Position numbers and translations under genes: made by a program. Positions 52,865-62,353 of a DNA stretch of 64,000 bases are shown piece after piece; positions within the stretch are counted from its first letter, which is position 1; the number at the start of each line of letters is the position of its first letter. Origin of the DNA: Streptomyces diastatochromogenes (lineage in GTDB: Bacteria > Actinomycetota > Actinomycetes > Streptomycetales > Streptomycetaceae); assembly GCF_002242805.1 (NCBI RefSeq), contig NZ_MCGQ01000023.1, forward strand, positions 421 to 64,420, given 5' to 3'. The notes beneath the pieces were generated by a model. That model was not told the origin of the DNA. It searched no databases and saw only the letters and a program-made list of their open reading frames with translations.

Positions 52865-54630
52865 ATGACCGATGAGGTGGCCACCAGACTCACCCGCCGT
52901 CAACTGGGCGCCCTGACCTTCGCCGGCGCCCTCGCCCTCGCCCCCTTCCCGGCGGGCCCGGCCGAGGCCACGCCCGCCTCCGGCCACCGCACCCTGCGGT
53001 ACGGCTCCCCGGAACAGGCCGGACTCCTGGCCCCGCATCTGCGCCGACTCGTCACCGACGCGGAGACGTTTCTCGGCCCCTCCCCCCAACACCCCTGGTA
53101 CGCGGGCGCCGTCCTGCTCGCCGGACGCGGGGCAACCGTGGCGCTGCACCAGCCGATCGGCATGGCGGTGCGCTATGCGGGATACGACGACAGGACCGAC
53201 ACCGGGATCGAGTTCCCGGCCGACCAGCAGATCCCGATGTCCGAGGACACCGTGTTCGACCTCGCCTCGGTCTCCAAGCTCTTCACCTCACTGCTGGCCG
53301 TACAGCAGCTGGAGCGCGGGGCCCTGGACCTGGAGGCGACCGTCGCCTCGTACCTCCCGGACTTCGGTCAGGCCGGCAAGCAGGACATCACGATCCGTCA
53401 ACTTCTTACCCACACCTCGGGTTTCCGCGCCTGGATCCCCCTCTACAACGCGCCGACGTACGAGGAGAAGCTCCGCCTCATCTGGAACGAGGCACCGCTC
53501 AACCCGCCCGGCACGGCCTACCTCTACTCGGACCTCAACCTGATCTCCCTCCAGCTCGTCCTGGAGAAGGTCACCGGCCGCACCCTCGACGTCCTGCTGC
53601 ACAAGGAGATCACCGCCCCGCTGGGCCTCGCCCGCACCCGCTACAACCCGCCCGCGTCCTGGAAGCCCAGGATCGCCGCCACCGAGGTCGCCCGCCCGCC
53701 CTGGTCGGGGCTGAACCGCGGGCTGGTGTGGGGCGAGGTGCACGACGAGAACGCGTACAGCCTCGGCGGGGTCGCGGGCCACGCGGGGTGTTCTCCTGCG
53801 CCTGGGACCTCGCCGTACTCGGCCGCACGCTGCTCAACCGCGGCGCCTACGGCCGTACGCGCATCCTGGAGCCGGAGTCGGTGGACCTGATGTTCACGAA
53901 CCTCAACACCGCCTTCCCCGGCCACGACCACGGTCTCGGCTTCGAGCTGTACCAGCACTGGTACATGGGCGCGACGGCCACCCCGCACACCGCGGGCCAC
54001 ACCGGCTTCACCGGTACCTCGCTCGTGCTGGATCCGACGACCGACTCCTTCCTCGTGGTGCTGGGCAACTCCGTTCATCCGGTTCGCACTTGGCGGTCGG
54101 GGTCCGCGCCCCGGGTCGCCGCGGGCACCCATCTGGCCCGTGCGGTACCGGTCCGCCCGGCGCGCGGCCGTACCGCCTGGTTCTCCGGCACGGCGAGCGC
54201 CACGACGGCGACGCTCACCCTGCCCGCGATCGACACCTCGCCCGGTGACGCACGGCTGCGCTGCGCCCTGTGGTGGGACACCGAGCCCACCTCGGACGTC
54301 CTCGTCCTGGAGGCCACCACGGACGGGGGCACCACCTGGCAGCCGGTGCCGTTCACCACCACGCGCCACGGCGAGGAACCGCAGGAGCACCCGGCGGGCT
54401 CGGTGACCGGCTGGTCCGGCCGCGTCTGGCACCGGCTGACCGCCGAGCTGCCGGCCGCCCGGCAGCTCACCGTGCGCTGGCGGTACGGCACGGACCGGCT
54501 GTACGTCGGCCGCGGCGCCTACGTGGACGCGTCGCGTGTCGAGGCCGACGGCGAGGTCGTCTTCGACGAGGCGCGGCCGGCCGACGCGGCACGCATCCAG
54601 GCGGTGGGGTGGGCGGCCTCGGCCGACTAG
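52865..54630 (+). pseudogene. Serine hydrolase (beta-lactamase/esterase class C family), frameshifted
   Basis: A twin-arginine-type signal (TRRQLGALTFAGALALA) precedes a penicillin-binding/esterase-like domain with SxxK as SVSK (in LASVSKLFTSLL), the YSDLN motif and HTSGF. Reading frame is lost at the G-run 53785-53788: the first frame continues to 53890 with unrelated residues, while the correct frame resumes as VFSCAWDLAVLGRTLLN and runs to 54630, with HTAGHTGFTG containing the third motif. One missing G restores a single 588-residue protein, complete with a C-terminal beta-rich domain (about 400-588) that resembles a carbohydrate- or substrate-binding fold. So this is either a very recent pseudogene or a sequencing error. 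The downstream part keeps normal codon bias, favouring a recent or artefactual event. Confidence 0.85.
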
Positions 54631-54713
54631 AGGCGACCACAGGGAGGAACGCGTAGGGTACGTGGCTCACGTGACGTATGTCGTGAAAGGCGGACGCGCT
54701 GGACACGGTCAAG

Positions 54714-54965
54714 GTGGAGATCGAGGAGATGGCCGAGGGACTGGTACAGGTCGCCCGGCCCGGCCAGGGTCGTGGCGCGGGCGTCCCGGTCCTGAACGAG
54801 ATGCTGGCCGGCGGGCTCTCCTTGTCCGCGGAAGCCGACGTGGTCATCTCCCGCGCGACCGGTCAGGCCAATTTCAAGGTCACGCTCACCTGGCACCGCC
54901 CCGGGTCGCCGGACGGGGCGGCCGCAGCCGCCGCTCCGCTGAGCGGCGACGCCACGGCCCCCTGA
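54714..54965 (+). CDS. Trypco1-like small protein, short N-terminus
   Basis: The 83-residue protein starts with GTG (VEIEEMAEGLVQVA). Its second half, GGLSLSAEADVVISRATGQ followed by ANFKVTLTWHRPG, matches the characteristic C-terminal strand of the trypsin-co-occurring domain 1 (CU044_2847-like) family, found beside trypsin-like or other effector proteases in actinobacterial conflict systems. The usual N-terminal half is shorter here, so it may be truncated. No trypsin-like gene is adjacent; the CHAT protease is 24 kb away. The frame is open back to a TGA at 54684 without a better start. Confidence 0.6.
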   Translation: MEIEEMAEGLVQVARPGQGRGAGVPVLNEMLAGGLSLSAEADVVISRATGQANFKVTLTWHRPGSPDGAAAAAAPLSGDATAP

Positions 54966-54983
54966 CCGCTGGCACTCGACGTG

Positions 54984-56546
54984 TCAGCCCCGCTCCAGCA
55001 CCGCCATCGCCGCGTTGTGCCCCGGCACCCCGCTCACCCCTCCCCCGCGTACCGCGCCCGCGCCGCACAGCAGGACGTTGGGGTGCCGGGTCTCCACGCC
55101 CCAGCGGCCGGTGTCCTCCTGGGCGTACGGCCAGGACAGGGCGCGGTGGAAGATGTTGCCGCCGGGCAGGCGCAGGTCGCGTTCGAGGTCCAGCGGGGTC
55201 TTCGCCTCGATGCAGGGGCGGCCGTCGGCGTCCGTGGCCAGGCAGTCGGTGAGGGGTTCGGCGAGGTGGGCGTCGAGCTGGGCGAGGGTGGACTTCAGCA
55301 GTTCCTCGCGTACGGCGTCGTTGTCCCCGGCGAAGAGCCGGGCGGGGGTGTGCAGGCCGAAGAGGGTCAGGGTCTGGTAGCCGCGCTCGGCGAGGTCGGG
55401 GCCGAGGATGGTGGGGTCGGTCAGGGAGTGGCAGTAGATCTCCGAGGGCGGAGTGGCGGGGAGTTCACCGGCGGCGGCCTGGGCGTGGGCGGTGGCCAGT
55501 TGCTCGTAGCCCTCGGCGATGTGGAAGGTGCCGGCGAAGGCCTCGCGGGGGTCCACTGAGGAGTCGCGGAGCCTGGGGAGCCGCGTGAGCAGCATGTTGA
55601 CCTTGAGCTGGGCTCCCTCGGCGGGCTCGGGCGCTGGGTCCCCGGTCAGGGCGGCCAGTTCCTGCGGGGAGGCGTTGACCAGCACGTGCCGGGCGGCGGC
55701 GACGCCCTCGCCTTCGGCCGTGCGGTAGGTGACCTCGGCGGTGTGTCCGTCGGTGTCGATGCGGACCGCCTCGTGTCCGGTCACGAGGACCGCGCCGGCC
55801 TCCCGCGCGGCGGTGGCCAGGGCGTCGGTGAGGGCGCCCATGCCGCCGACGGGCACGTCCCAGGCGCCGGTGCCGCCGCCGATGACGTGGTAGAGGAAGC
55901 AGCGGTTCTGGGCCAGGGAGGTGTCGTGGGCGTCGGCGAAGGTGCCGATCAGCGCGTCGGTGAGGACGACGCCCCGGACCAGGTCGTCGCTGAAGTTCTC
56001 CTCGACGGCGACACCGATCGGCTCCTCGAACAGGGCGCGCCAGGCGGTGTCGTCGTCGATGCGGCGCCGGAGTTCGTCGCGGGTGGGCAGGGGCTCGGTG
56101 AGAGTCGGGAAGACGCGCTGGGCGACCTGGGCGGTCATGCCGTAGAAGCGCTGCCAGGCGTCGTACTCGCGCTCGCCGCCGGTCAGCCGGGCGAAGGCCT
56201 CCCGGGTGCGCTGTTCCCCGCCGCCGACGAGGAGTCCGGTGGGCCGGCCGCCGCGGTCCACGGGGGTGTACGAGGAGATGGTGCGCCCTCGGACGTGGAA
56301 GTCGAGGCCGAGGTCGCGCACGATCTTCTCCGGCAGCAGGCTGACCAGGTAGGAGTAACGGGACAGGCGGGCGTCCACCCCGGCGAACGGGCGGGTGGAG
56401 ACGGCGGCGCCGCCGGTGTGGCCGAGCCGTTCCAGCAGCAGCACGGAGCGGCCGGCCCGGGCCAGGTAGGCGGCGGCGACCAGGCCGTTGTGGCCGCCGC
56501 CGACGATGACGGTGTCGTAGGTCCGGGTTCCCTCGTTGGCAGGCAT
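54984..56546 (-). CDS. FAD-dependent oxidoreductase, phytoene-desaturase/PYROXD2-like
   Basis: The 520-residue flavoprotein has an N-terminal dinucleotide-binding motif VIVGGGHNGLVAAAYLARAG and the C-terminal FAD segment HPNVLLCGAGAVRGGGVSGVPGHNAAMAVL. This group includes carotenoid-desaturase-like and PYROXD2-type proteins; no carotenoid genes are nearby, so a specific substrate is not assigned. The ATG at 56546 was chosen because the flavin motif follows immediately; upstream in-frame residues are low-complexity shadows of the kinase gene's neighbour. It is convergent with the trypco1-like gene. Confidence 0.87.
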   Translation of the reverse strand: MPANEGTRTYDTVIVGGGHNGLVAAAYLARAGRSVLLLERLGHTGGAAVSTRPFAGVDARLSRYSYLVSLLPEKIVRDLGLDFHVRGRTISSYTPVDRGGRPTGLLVGGGEQRTREAFARLTGGEREYDAWQRFYGMTAQVAQRVFPTLTEPLPTRDELRRRIDDDTAWRALFEEPIGVAVEENFSDDLVRGVVLTDALIGTFADAHDTSLAQNRCFLYHVIGGGTGAWDVPVGGMGALTDALATAAREAGAVLVTGHEAVRIDTDGHTAEVTYRTAEGEGVAAARHVLVNASPQELAALTGDPAPEPAEGAQLKVNMLLTRLPRLRDSSVDPREAFAGTFHIAEGYEQLATAHAQAAAGELPATPPSEIYCHSLTDPTILGPDLAERGYQTLTLFGLHTPARLFAGDNDAVREELLKSTLAQLDAHLAEPLTDCLATDADGRPCIEAKTPLDLERDLRLPGGNIFHRALSWPYAQEDTGRWGVETRHPNVLLCGAGAVRGGGVSGVPGHNAAMAVLERG

Positions 56547-56641
56547 GGTTCTTCGTAACACGTGATGATCTACGGCGGCCAGAGGCATGCCGGACGGGTC
56601 GGTGCCTGGGGTCGGTGCCGGGGGTCGGTGTCCGCTGGACG

Positions 56642-58849
56642 TCAGTGTCCGCCGGACGCTCGCTGCCGGCTCAGTACGGCGACCCGCCGGTACAACTCCA
56701 CGGCCTCGGCGCCGCGGCCGAGCTGTTCCAGGCAGTGGGCCTCGTCGTTGCGGCTGGCGAGGGTGTCGGGGTGATCGGGGCCGAGGACGTGCTCGCGGGC
56801 CGCGGCAACCCGCCGGTACTCGGTGAGCGCGTCGGTCCAGCGGCCGAGCCAGCCCAGGGCGACGGCGACCTCGCGGCGGCTGACCAGGGTGTCGGGGTGG
56901 TCGGCGCCGAGGACGCGTTCGCGCAGCGCGCACACGTCGCGGGCCTCGGCGAGGGCCTCCTCCCAGCGGTCGAGGCGGCCGAGGTTGACGCCCAGGCCGT
57001 GGCGGGCGCGCAGGGTCTCGGGGTGGGTGGCGCCCTGGACGCGGGTGCGGTCCTCGATCAGGTCGCGGTAGAGGCGCAGGGCGTCCGCGCTGCGGCCGAG
57101 CCGGCCGAGGCTGATGCCGGCCTCGTAGCGGGCGGCGAGGGTGTCCGGGTGGTCGGGGCCGAGGGTGCGGGAGCGGGCCTCGGCGACCTCGCGGTAGGTG
57201 TGCAGCGCCTCCTCCCAGCGGCCCAACTGGCCGAGTGCGTAGGCGACTTCATACCGGGTGACCAGGGTGTCGGGGTGCTCGGGCCCGAGCACCCGGGCGC
57301 GGGCGGCGGCCACGTCGAGGGCCATGCGGTACGAGTCCTCGAGACGGCCGAGCCGGCTGAGGTTGAAGGCGAGGTTGTGGCGGCAGCGCAGGGTGTCGGG
57401 ATGGTCGGGGCTCATGACGCTCATCCGGGCGGCCAGCACCGAGGTGTAGCCCTGGTGGGCCTCGAAGTGGCGGCCCAACTGGCCCAGTACGTAGGCCGTT
57501 TCCTGGCGGGCGGCGAGCGTGTCGGGGTGCTCGGGGCCGAGGACGCGCGCCCGGGCCGCGGCGACGTCGGTGTAGGCGCGCAGCGCGTCGGCGGCCCGGC
57601 CGGTGCGGCTGAGGGTGAAGGCGGCCTCGTAGCGGCTGGAAAGGGCGTCGGGGTGGTCGGGGCCGAGGAGTGCCGCCCGTTCGGCGGCGACGGCCAGGTG
57701 CACGTCGCGTGCCTCGGCCCAGCGGCCGCGCCGGGCCAGGCCGAGGCCTTCGTGGTGGCGTGCGGTGAGGTCGGCGACGGCGTCCGGCGCCGGCCGGGCG
57801 AGGAGGGCTGCCCGGGCCCCGGCGGTCCAGGCGCCGCTCAGGGCCGCGCCGGGGTCCGGCGGGACGCTGCGCAGCCCGGCCCCGACCGCCTTGTGGCCGG
57901 TGGTCATGCCCCGGGTCCACGACGGCAGACGTGTCTCGGGCGGGGCCGTCTCGCCGGCGCGGGGCCGTGCCGTCACGGCCGTCGGCACGTACGAGGGTGT
58001 CGTACGCCCGGCGGCCAGGCGGCGCCCCAACTCGCGGGCGTCGTGGGGCCGTTCCCCGGGCTGCTTGGCCAGCAGGTCGAGGACGATCCGCTCGAAGGGG
58101 GCGGGCAGTTCGGGGCGGTGGACGCGGGGCGGGCGGGGCGGGGTGTCGCGGTGGCCGATGAGGATCGCCCAGGCGTCGTCCAGGTCGAACGGCGGTGCCC
58201 CGGTGGCGATCTCGTACAGGACGCAGCCCAGTGAGTACAGGTCGCTGCGCTGGTCGACCTCGGTGCCGCCGATCTGTTCCGGGGACATGTAGTGCGGGGT
58301 GCCCATCGCGATGCCGGTGCCGGTGAGCCGGGCGGTGAAGCCGATGTCATGGCCGAGGCGGGCTATGCCGAAGTCGCAGATCTTCACGGTGCCGTCGGTC
58401 AGGCGCACGATGTTGGCGGGCTTCAGGTCGCGGTGCACGATGCCCTGCCGGTGGGTGTAGGCGAGGGCGGCGGCGACCTGTTCCGCGATGTCGATCACGT
58501 CGTCCACGGGCAGCGGATGCCCCTTGTTGTCCTCCAGGAGCCGGCTCAGGTCGCGTCCCTCCAGCAGCTCCATGACGAGGTAGAGGACGCCGTCGTACTC
58601 GCCGAAGTCGTGGACGACGGTCACGCCGCGGTGCGAGAGCGCGGCGGCCACTCTGGCCTCCCGGCGGAACCGCTCCCGCAGGACGCGGGTGAGCGGCGGG
58701 TCGTGCTGCGGGCCGAGCGGCTTCAGACACTTCACCGCGACCTGCCGCCCCAGGGACTCGTCGCGGGCCCGCCACACTTCGCCCATCCCGCCCCGCCCGA
58801 TCAGGTCGAGCAGCCGGTAACGGCCCTGGATCAGCCTGTTCTCCCCCAT
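56642..58849 (-). CDS. Ser/Thr protein kinase with C-terminal TPR-like repeats
   Basis: The 735-residue protein has a complete N-terminal Hanks-type kinase (about 10-275): GRGGMGEVWRA, VAVKCLKP, HRDLKPANIVR, CDFGIARL, GTPHYMSPEQIGG and DLYSLGCVLYEIATG. A linker is followed by eight 42-residue repeats (about 375-725), each with HPDTL or a variant (LGPDHPDAL, LGPEHPDTL, MSPDHPDTL, QGATHPETL and others), as in FxsA/STAND-type TPRs. No transmembrane segment is seen, so it is a cytosolic signalling kinase, the repeats probably binding partners. The ATG at 58849 begins MGENRLIQGRYRLLDLIG; the upstream open frame is a shadow of the MpaB gene. Confidence 0.93.
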   Translation of the reverse strand: MGENRLIQGRYRLLDLIGRGGMGEVWRARDESLGRQVAVKCLKPLGPQHDPPLTRVLRERFRREARVAAALSHRGVTVVHDFGEYDGVLYLVMELLEGRDLSRLLEDNKGHPLPVDDVIDIAEQVAAALAYTHRQGIVHRDLKPANIVRLTDGTVKICDFGIARLGHDIGFTARLTGTGIAMGTPHYMSPEQIGGTEVDQRSDLYSLGCVLYEIATGAPPFDLDDAWAILIGHRDTPPRPPRVHRPELPAPFERIVLDLLAKQPGERPHDARELGRRLAAGRTTPSYVPTAVTARPRAGETAPPETRLPSWTRGMTTGHKAVGAGLRSVPPDPGAALSGAWTAGARAALLARPAPDAVADLTARHHEGLGLARRGRWAEARDVHLAVAAERAALLGPDHPDALSSRYEAAFTLSRTGRAADALRAYTDVAAARARVLGPEHPDTLAARQETAYVLGQLGRHFEAHQGYTSVLAARMSVMSPDHPDTLRCRHNLAFNLSRLGRLEDSYRMALDVAAARARVLGPEHPDTLVTRYEVAYALGQLGRWEEALHTYREVAEARSRTLGPDHPDTLAARYEAGISLGRLGRSADALRLYRDLIEDRTRVQGATHPETLRARHGLGVNLGRLDRWEEALAEARDVCALRERVLGADHPDTLVSRREVAVALGWLGRWTDALTEYRRVAAAREHVLGPDHPDTLASRNDEAHCLEQLGRGAEAVELYRRVAVLSRQRASGGH

Positions 58850-58968
58850 TGCGCGCCGTCGCCCCCGTCGCTGTCCGCCCGCCCCCTGGGGGACATCGCC
58901 ACGGCGCCGCGACCGCGTGGAACGCGGCCCGAACCATGACACACCCCCTGCTCGTCCAGTATGGCGGC

Positions 58969-59817
58969 CTATCGCCCCAGTTTGTACGGTGCCGGTCGGG
59001 CCTGCGGGCCGAGCCTCGCCATGGCCCGCAGGATGTGTTTGGGCGGCAGCTGCCAGCGCAGACGTGCGGGAACGCACCGCAGCAGGGCGCCCGTGAGCCG
59101 CAGCCGGCGGGTGATGACGGCGGGTCGGGGAGCCGGTCTGCCGTACAACTCGTGGGCGTACGGGGGCAGGGAGGCGTAAGCCAGGTGCGCCACGCGCCGC
59201 CACAGCACCTCGCGCGCCGGGACGAGGAGGGGATGCGTCGGCGGGCGGAGGAGGAAGTCGTCCACCTCGCGTGCCTCGGGTCCCGCGGCCAGTTCCGGCC
59301 GCACCTTCTCGAAGTACGCGGCCATCTCGGCCCGGTCGGCCGGTACGGCGTCCGGGTCGAGGCCCACCAGGCGGGCGCTGACGCGGTGTTCGGCGATGTA
59401 CCGGTCGGCCTGGGCGTCGGTGAGCGGGTAACCGGAGCGGCGCAGAACGTGCACGTACGAGTCGATCTCCGCACAGTGCACCCACAGCAGCAGTTCGGGT
59501 TCGTCCACGCCGTACCGCTCCCCGGTGTCCGGATCGCTCGCCCGGAGCATGCTGTGGATCTTCCGTACCCGGGCACCGGCCCGCTCGGCCGCCTCGCCGG
59601 TGCCGTAGGTCGTGGTGCCGACGAAGTTGGCGGTGCGCATCAGCCGGCCCCAGGCGTCCCGCCGGAAGTCGGAGTTCTGCATGACTCCGCGCACGGCGCG
59701 CGGGTGCAGCGCCTGGAGGTACAGCGCGCGGACGCCCGCGACCCACATCATCGGGTCGCCGTGCATCTGCCAGGTCACCGAGGAGGGGCCGAACAGCCCC
59801 GGGTCGGCATCGGTCAT
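58969..59817 (-). CDS. MpaB-like (DUF2236) oxygenase
   Basis: The 282-residue protein belongs to the DUF2236/MpaB' family of heme or metal-dependent oxygenases (latex-clearing protein relatives). Characteristic segments are WMQMHGDP-like VTWQMHGDPMMWVAGVRALY, QALHPRAVRGV (His near 38), FVGTTTYGTGEAAERA, and LWVHCAEIDSYVHV (His near 117). The substrate is unknown. The ATG at 59817 has GGAGGTGA four bases upstream, a near-ideal site. It precedes the kinase gene by 119 bases and may share its promoter. Confidence 0.85.
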   Translation of the reverse strand: MTDADPGLFGPSSVTWQMHGDPMMWVAGVRALYLQALHPRAVRGVMQNSDFRRDAWGRLMRTANFVGTTTYGTGEAAERAGARVRKIHSMLRASDPDTGERYGVDEPELLLWVHCAEIDSYVHVLRRSGYPLTDAQADRYIAEHRVSARLVGLDPDAVPADRAEMAAYFEKVRPELAAGPEAREVDDFLLRPPTHPLLVPAREVLWRRVAHLAYASLPPYAHELYGRPAPRPAVITRRLRLTGALLRCVPARLRWQLPPKHILRAMARLGPQARPAPYKLGR

Positions 59818-59963
59818 GGGGTCACCTCCGCCCTGCGACCACGATGCCACGGCCGCGGGGCGAGCGATACCGCCGGTCACAGGCTCTCGGCCCATCGCCG
59901 ATCGGCGTCCGGTGCGGCTTCGGCAGACGTTCGACGCGGCGGAAACACCGAGCGCATCGCGAC

Positions 59964-59980
59964 TGCTGGTAAATCCAGCA
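59964..59980. promoter_or_regulatory. Inverted repeat TGCTGG-N5-CCAGCA upstream of namZ
   Basis: Perfect six-base arms with a five-base spacer in the 232-base gap ahead of the NamZ-like gene, 70-86 bases before its start. Overlapping it, AAATTTCC occurs at 59980 and 60001, exactly 21 bases (two helical turns) apart. The gap is AT-rich here. A sugar-responsive regulator (ROK-, LacI- or GntR-type) is likely; none is encoded in the window. Confidence 0.65.
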
Positions 59981-60049
59981 AATTTCCAGGACATACAAGT
60001 AAATTTCCGTCCACCGCTTCGAGATGTCACCGGCAGACGGGGGCAAAGG

Positions 60050-61246
60050 ATGAGCACGGACGGCCGCGTCGCGGTGACGACCGGGATCGCACGGCTGCAC
60101 GCGTCGCCCGGACTTGCCGGGCCCGGCCGGCTCGGGCTGGTGACCAACCACACCGGCGTCCTCCCCGACCTGCGCCCGGCCCCTTCCGCACTGCTCGACG
60201 CAGGCGCGCGGCTGGTCGCCCTGTTCGGTCCCGAGCACGGGCTGCACGGGACCGCCCAGGCCGGAGAGAGCGAGGGGGCTCAGGCGGACCCCGCCACCGG
60301 CCTGCCGGTCCACGACACTTACCGGTGCGGCGGCGAGCGCCTCGACGAGCTGCTGCTCGACAGCGGCGTCGACGCCCTGGTCTACGACCTGCAGGACATC
60401 GGGGCCAGGTTCTACACCTATGTGTGGACCATGTTCGACCTGATGGTCTCGGCGGCCCGTACGGGCGTACGGTTCGTGGTCGCCGACCGGCCGAACCCCC
60501 TCGGTGGACTGGTCAGCGAGGGCCCGCTGCTCGACCCGGCGTGGGCCAGCTTCGTCGGGCGCGCCCCGATACCCGTCCGGCACGGCCTCACCTGCGGCGA
60601 ACTCGCCCGGCATCTCAACGCCTCGGTCGTTCCCCAAGTGGCGGGCAGCAAAGCCGACTTGACGGTGATCGAAGCGGTCGGCTGGCGGCGCGCCATGGAC
60701 GCGGAGGCCACCGGCCTGCCGTGGGTCGCGCCCTCGCCGAACGTCCCGACGCCGACCACGGCCACCGTCTACCCCGGCACCTGCCTGTTCGAGGGGACGA
60801 ACCTCTCCGAGGGCCGTGGGACCACACAGCCCTTCGAGATCGTCGGGGCCCCCTACATCGACGCGCGGTTCGCGCCCGCGCTCGCCGAACTCGCCCTGCC
60901 CGGAGTGCACTTCCGTGATCTGCGGTACGTACCGACCTTCCACAAACATGCCGGACGACCGCTGCGCGGGGTCCAGCTCCACCTCACCGACCGCGAGGCG
61001 TTCGCTCCGGTACGGACCGCCGTCGCGATGCTCGCCACGCTACGGCGGCTGTACCCGGACGACTTCGCCTGGCGCACCACGGACGGCGGGGCGGAGGGGA
61101 CCGGCCACCGTCACTTCATCGACCTGCTGTGGGGGTCCGACCGCCTGCGGCGGGCCGTCGACGCGGGCGACGACCCGCTGCCGCTCTGCGACCCACCGGC
61201 ACCGCCCGCCCGGTGGGCCGGTGACGACGTGCTGCTCTACCCCTGA
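60050..61246 (+). CDS. namZ: DUF1343/NamZ-like exo-beta-N-acetylmuramidase
   Basis: The 398-residue protein matches the DUF1343 family: LGLVTNHTGVLPDLRP, LVALFGPEHGLHGTAQAGE, ALVYDLQDIGARFYTYVW, DRPNPLGGLVSEGPLLDP, and FEGTNLSEGRGTTQPFEIVG. NamZ removes MurNAc residues from peptidoglycan glycan ends. No obvious signal peptide is visible in the chosen start, so it may act on imported muropeptides or be exported by another route; the earlier in-frame start at 59612 lies in the divergent gene. It heads a cluster with GNAT and a sugar ABC transporter, pointing to cell-wall sugar recycling. Confidence 0.85.
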   Translation: MSTDGRVAVTTGIARLHASPGLAGPGRLGLVTNHTGVLPDLRPAPSALLDAGARLVALFGPEHGLHGTAQAGESEGAQADPATGLPVHDTYRCGGERLDELLLDSGVDALVYDLQDIGARFYTYVWTMFDLMVSAARTGVRFVVADRPNPLGGLVSEGPLLDPAWASFVGRAPIPVRHGLTCGELARHLNASVVPQVAGSKADLTVIEAVGWRRAMDAEATGLPWVAPSPNVPTPTTATVYPGTCLFEGTNLSEGRGTTQPFEIVGAPYIDARFAPALAELALPGVHFRDLRYVPTFHKHAGRPLRGVQLHLTDREAFAPVRTAVAMLATLRRLYPDDFAWRTTDGGAEGTGHRHFIDLLWGSDRLRRAVDAGDDPLPLCDPPAPPARWAGDDVLLYP

Positions 61247-61363
61247 GACCCCTGAGACCCCTGAGACCTCCTGCCCGACCGGGCCGAGACCGTCGGGCAG
61301 CTCCGCGCCACGGGCGACGTACGACACCGTCCGCGGCCCGCGTATGGAAGGACAACCCCGTCG

Positions 61364-62353
61364 ATGACCGATCGCACGATGAAATCCCAGGCCGAGAGGG
61401 CCGGGATGCGTGGATTTCGCGCGGGCGACGGCCCGCGGTTGCTGGAGACGTGGCGCCGGAGTGCGCCGACCGACGCCATCAGCCCGGACCGCTTCCGCTC
61501 CCTGGTGCTGCTCGACGCCAACTTCGATCCGGAGGGGCTCAGGGTCGCCGTCGACGGCGACCGTGTCGTCGGCGCCGCCTACGCGGTGCGCCGTCTGACG
61601 CCGATGACCGGCACCGATCTGGAGCCGGAGCAGGGCTGGATCCCGTTCTTCTTCGTCGACCCGGCCGCCCGCGGGCGCGGCCTCGGCCGCCGGCTGCTGA
61701 CCGACGCCCTCGACTGGCTGCACGGCCACGGCCGCACCCGGGTGGACTTCTCCTCGTACACCCCGAACTACGTCCTCCCCGGCCTGGACGCCGAGGCGTA
61801 CCCCGAAGCGGCCGGGCTCCTCGAGTCCCTGGGCTTTCGCACGCTGTACGAGGCGGCGGCGATGGACCGGGGCCTGGTCGGCTATCGCATGCCGGAGGAG
61901 GTCGCGCGCCGCCTGGACGAACTGACGGCGCAGGGCTACCGGTTCGCCACCCCGTACGACGACGACCTGGTGGACCTGTTCGCGCTCGCCGGGAGCCACT
62001 TCGGCCCGGACTGGGCGTGCACGATCCGGCAGTGTCTGGCCGCGGGGACGCCGCTCGACCGGATCGTCGTCGCCCGGGACCCGTCGGGCCGTCTGGTCGG
62101 CTGGGCGATGCACGGCACCTTCGACGCGGTGGACGAGCGGTTCGGGCCGTTCGGCGTGCTGGAGGAGATGCGCGGCACCGGACTCGGCAAGGTCCTGCTC
62201 CACCTGGTCCTGGAGCGGATGCGGGCACGCCGTGCGCACTCCGCGTGGTTCCTGTGGACCGGCGAGCAGTCCCCGGCGGGCCATCTGTACCGCAAGAACG
62301 GTTTCGCCACGACCCGGGTGTTCCGTGTGATGCGCCGTGAGGCCGCCCGATGA
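61364..62353 (+). CDS. Tandem GNAT-domain acetyltransferase
   Basis: The 329-residue protein has two GNAT folds: the first (about 15-165) with the acetyl-CoA site PAARGRGLGRRLLTDALDWL, the second (about 175-325) with the degenerate site LEEMRGTGLGKVLLHLVLERM. It lies between namZ and a sugar-binding protein, so it may acetylate an amino sugar or muropeptide, though this is inference. The ATG at 61364 is used; an internal ATG at 61379 is possible. Its stop overlaps the next start by four bases (ATGA), so it is translationally coupled. Confidence 0.85.
   Translation: MTDRTMKSQAERAGMRGFRAGDGPRLLETWRRSAPTDAISPDRFRSLVLLDANFDPEGLRVAVDGDRVVGAAYAVRRLTPMTGTDLEPEQGWIPFFFVDPAARGRGLGRRLLTDALDWLHGHGRTRVDFSSYTPNYVLPGLDAEAYPEAAGLLESLGFRTLYEAAAMDRGLVGYRMPEEVARRLDELTAQGYRFATPYDDDLVDLFALAGSHFGPDWACTIRQCLAAGTPLDRIVVARDPSGRLVGWAMHGTFDAVDERFGPFGVLEEMRGTGLGKVLLHLVLERMRARRAHSAWFLWTGEQSPAGHLYRKNGFATTRVFRVMRREAAR

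Noticed and set aside
56583..56625. Three GGGTCGGTG direct repeats
   Set aside because: Short, in a 95-base gap, and consistent with low-complexity GC sequence.
56642..59746. 1034-residue frame for the kinase
   Set aside because: Upstream of 58849 the translation is a shadow of the MpaB-type gene; the kinase motif begins after ATG 58849.
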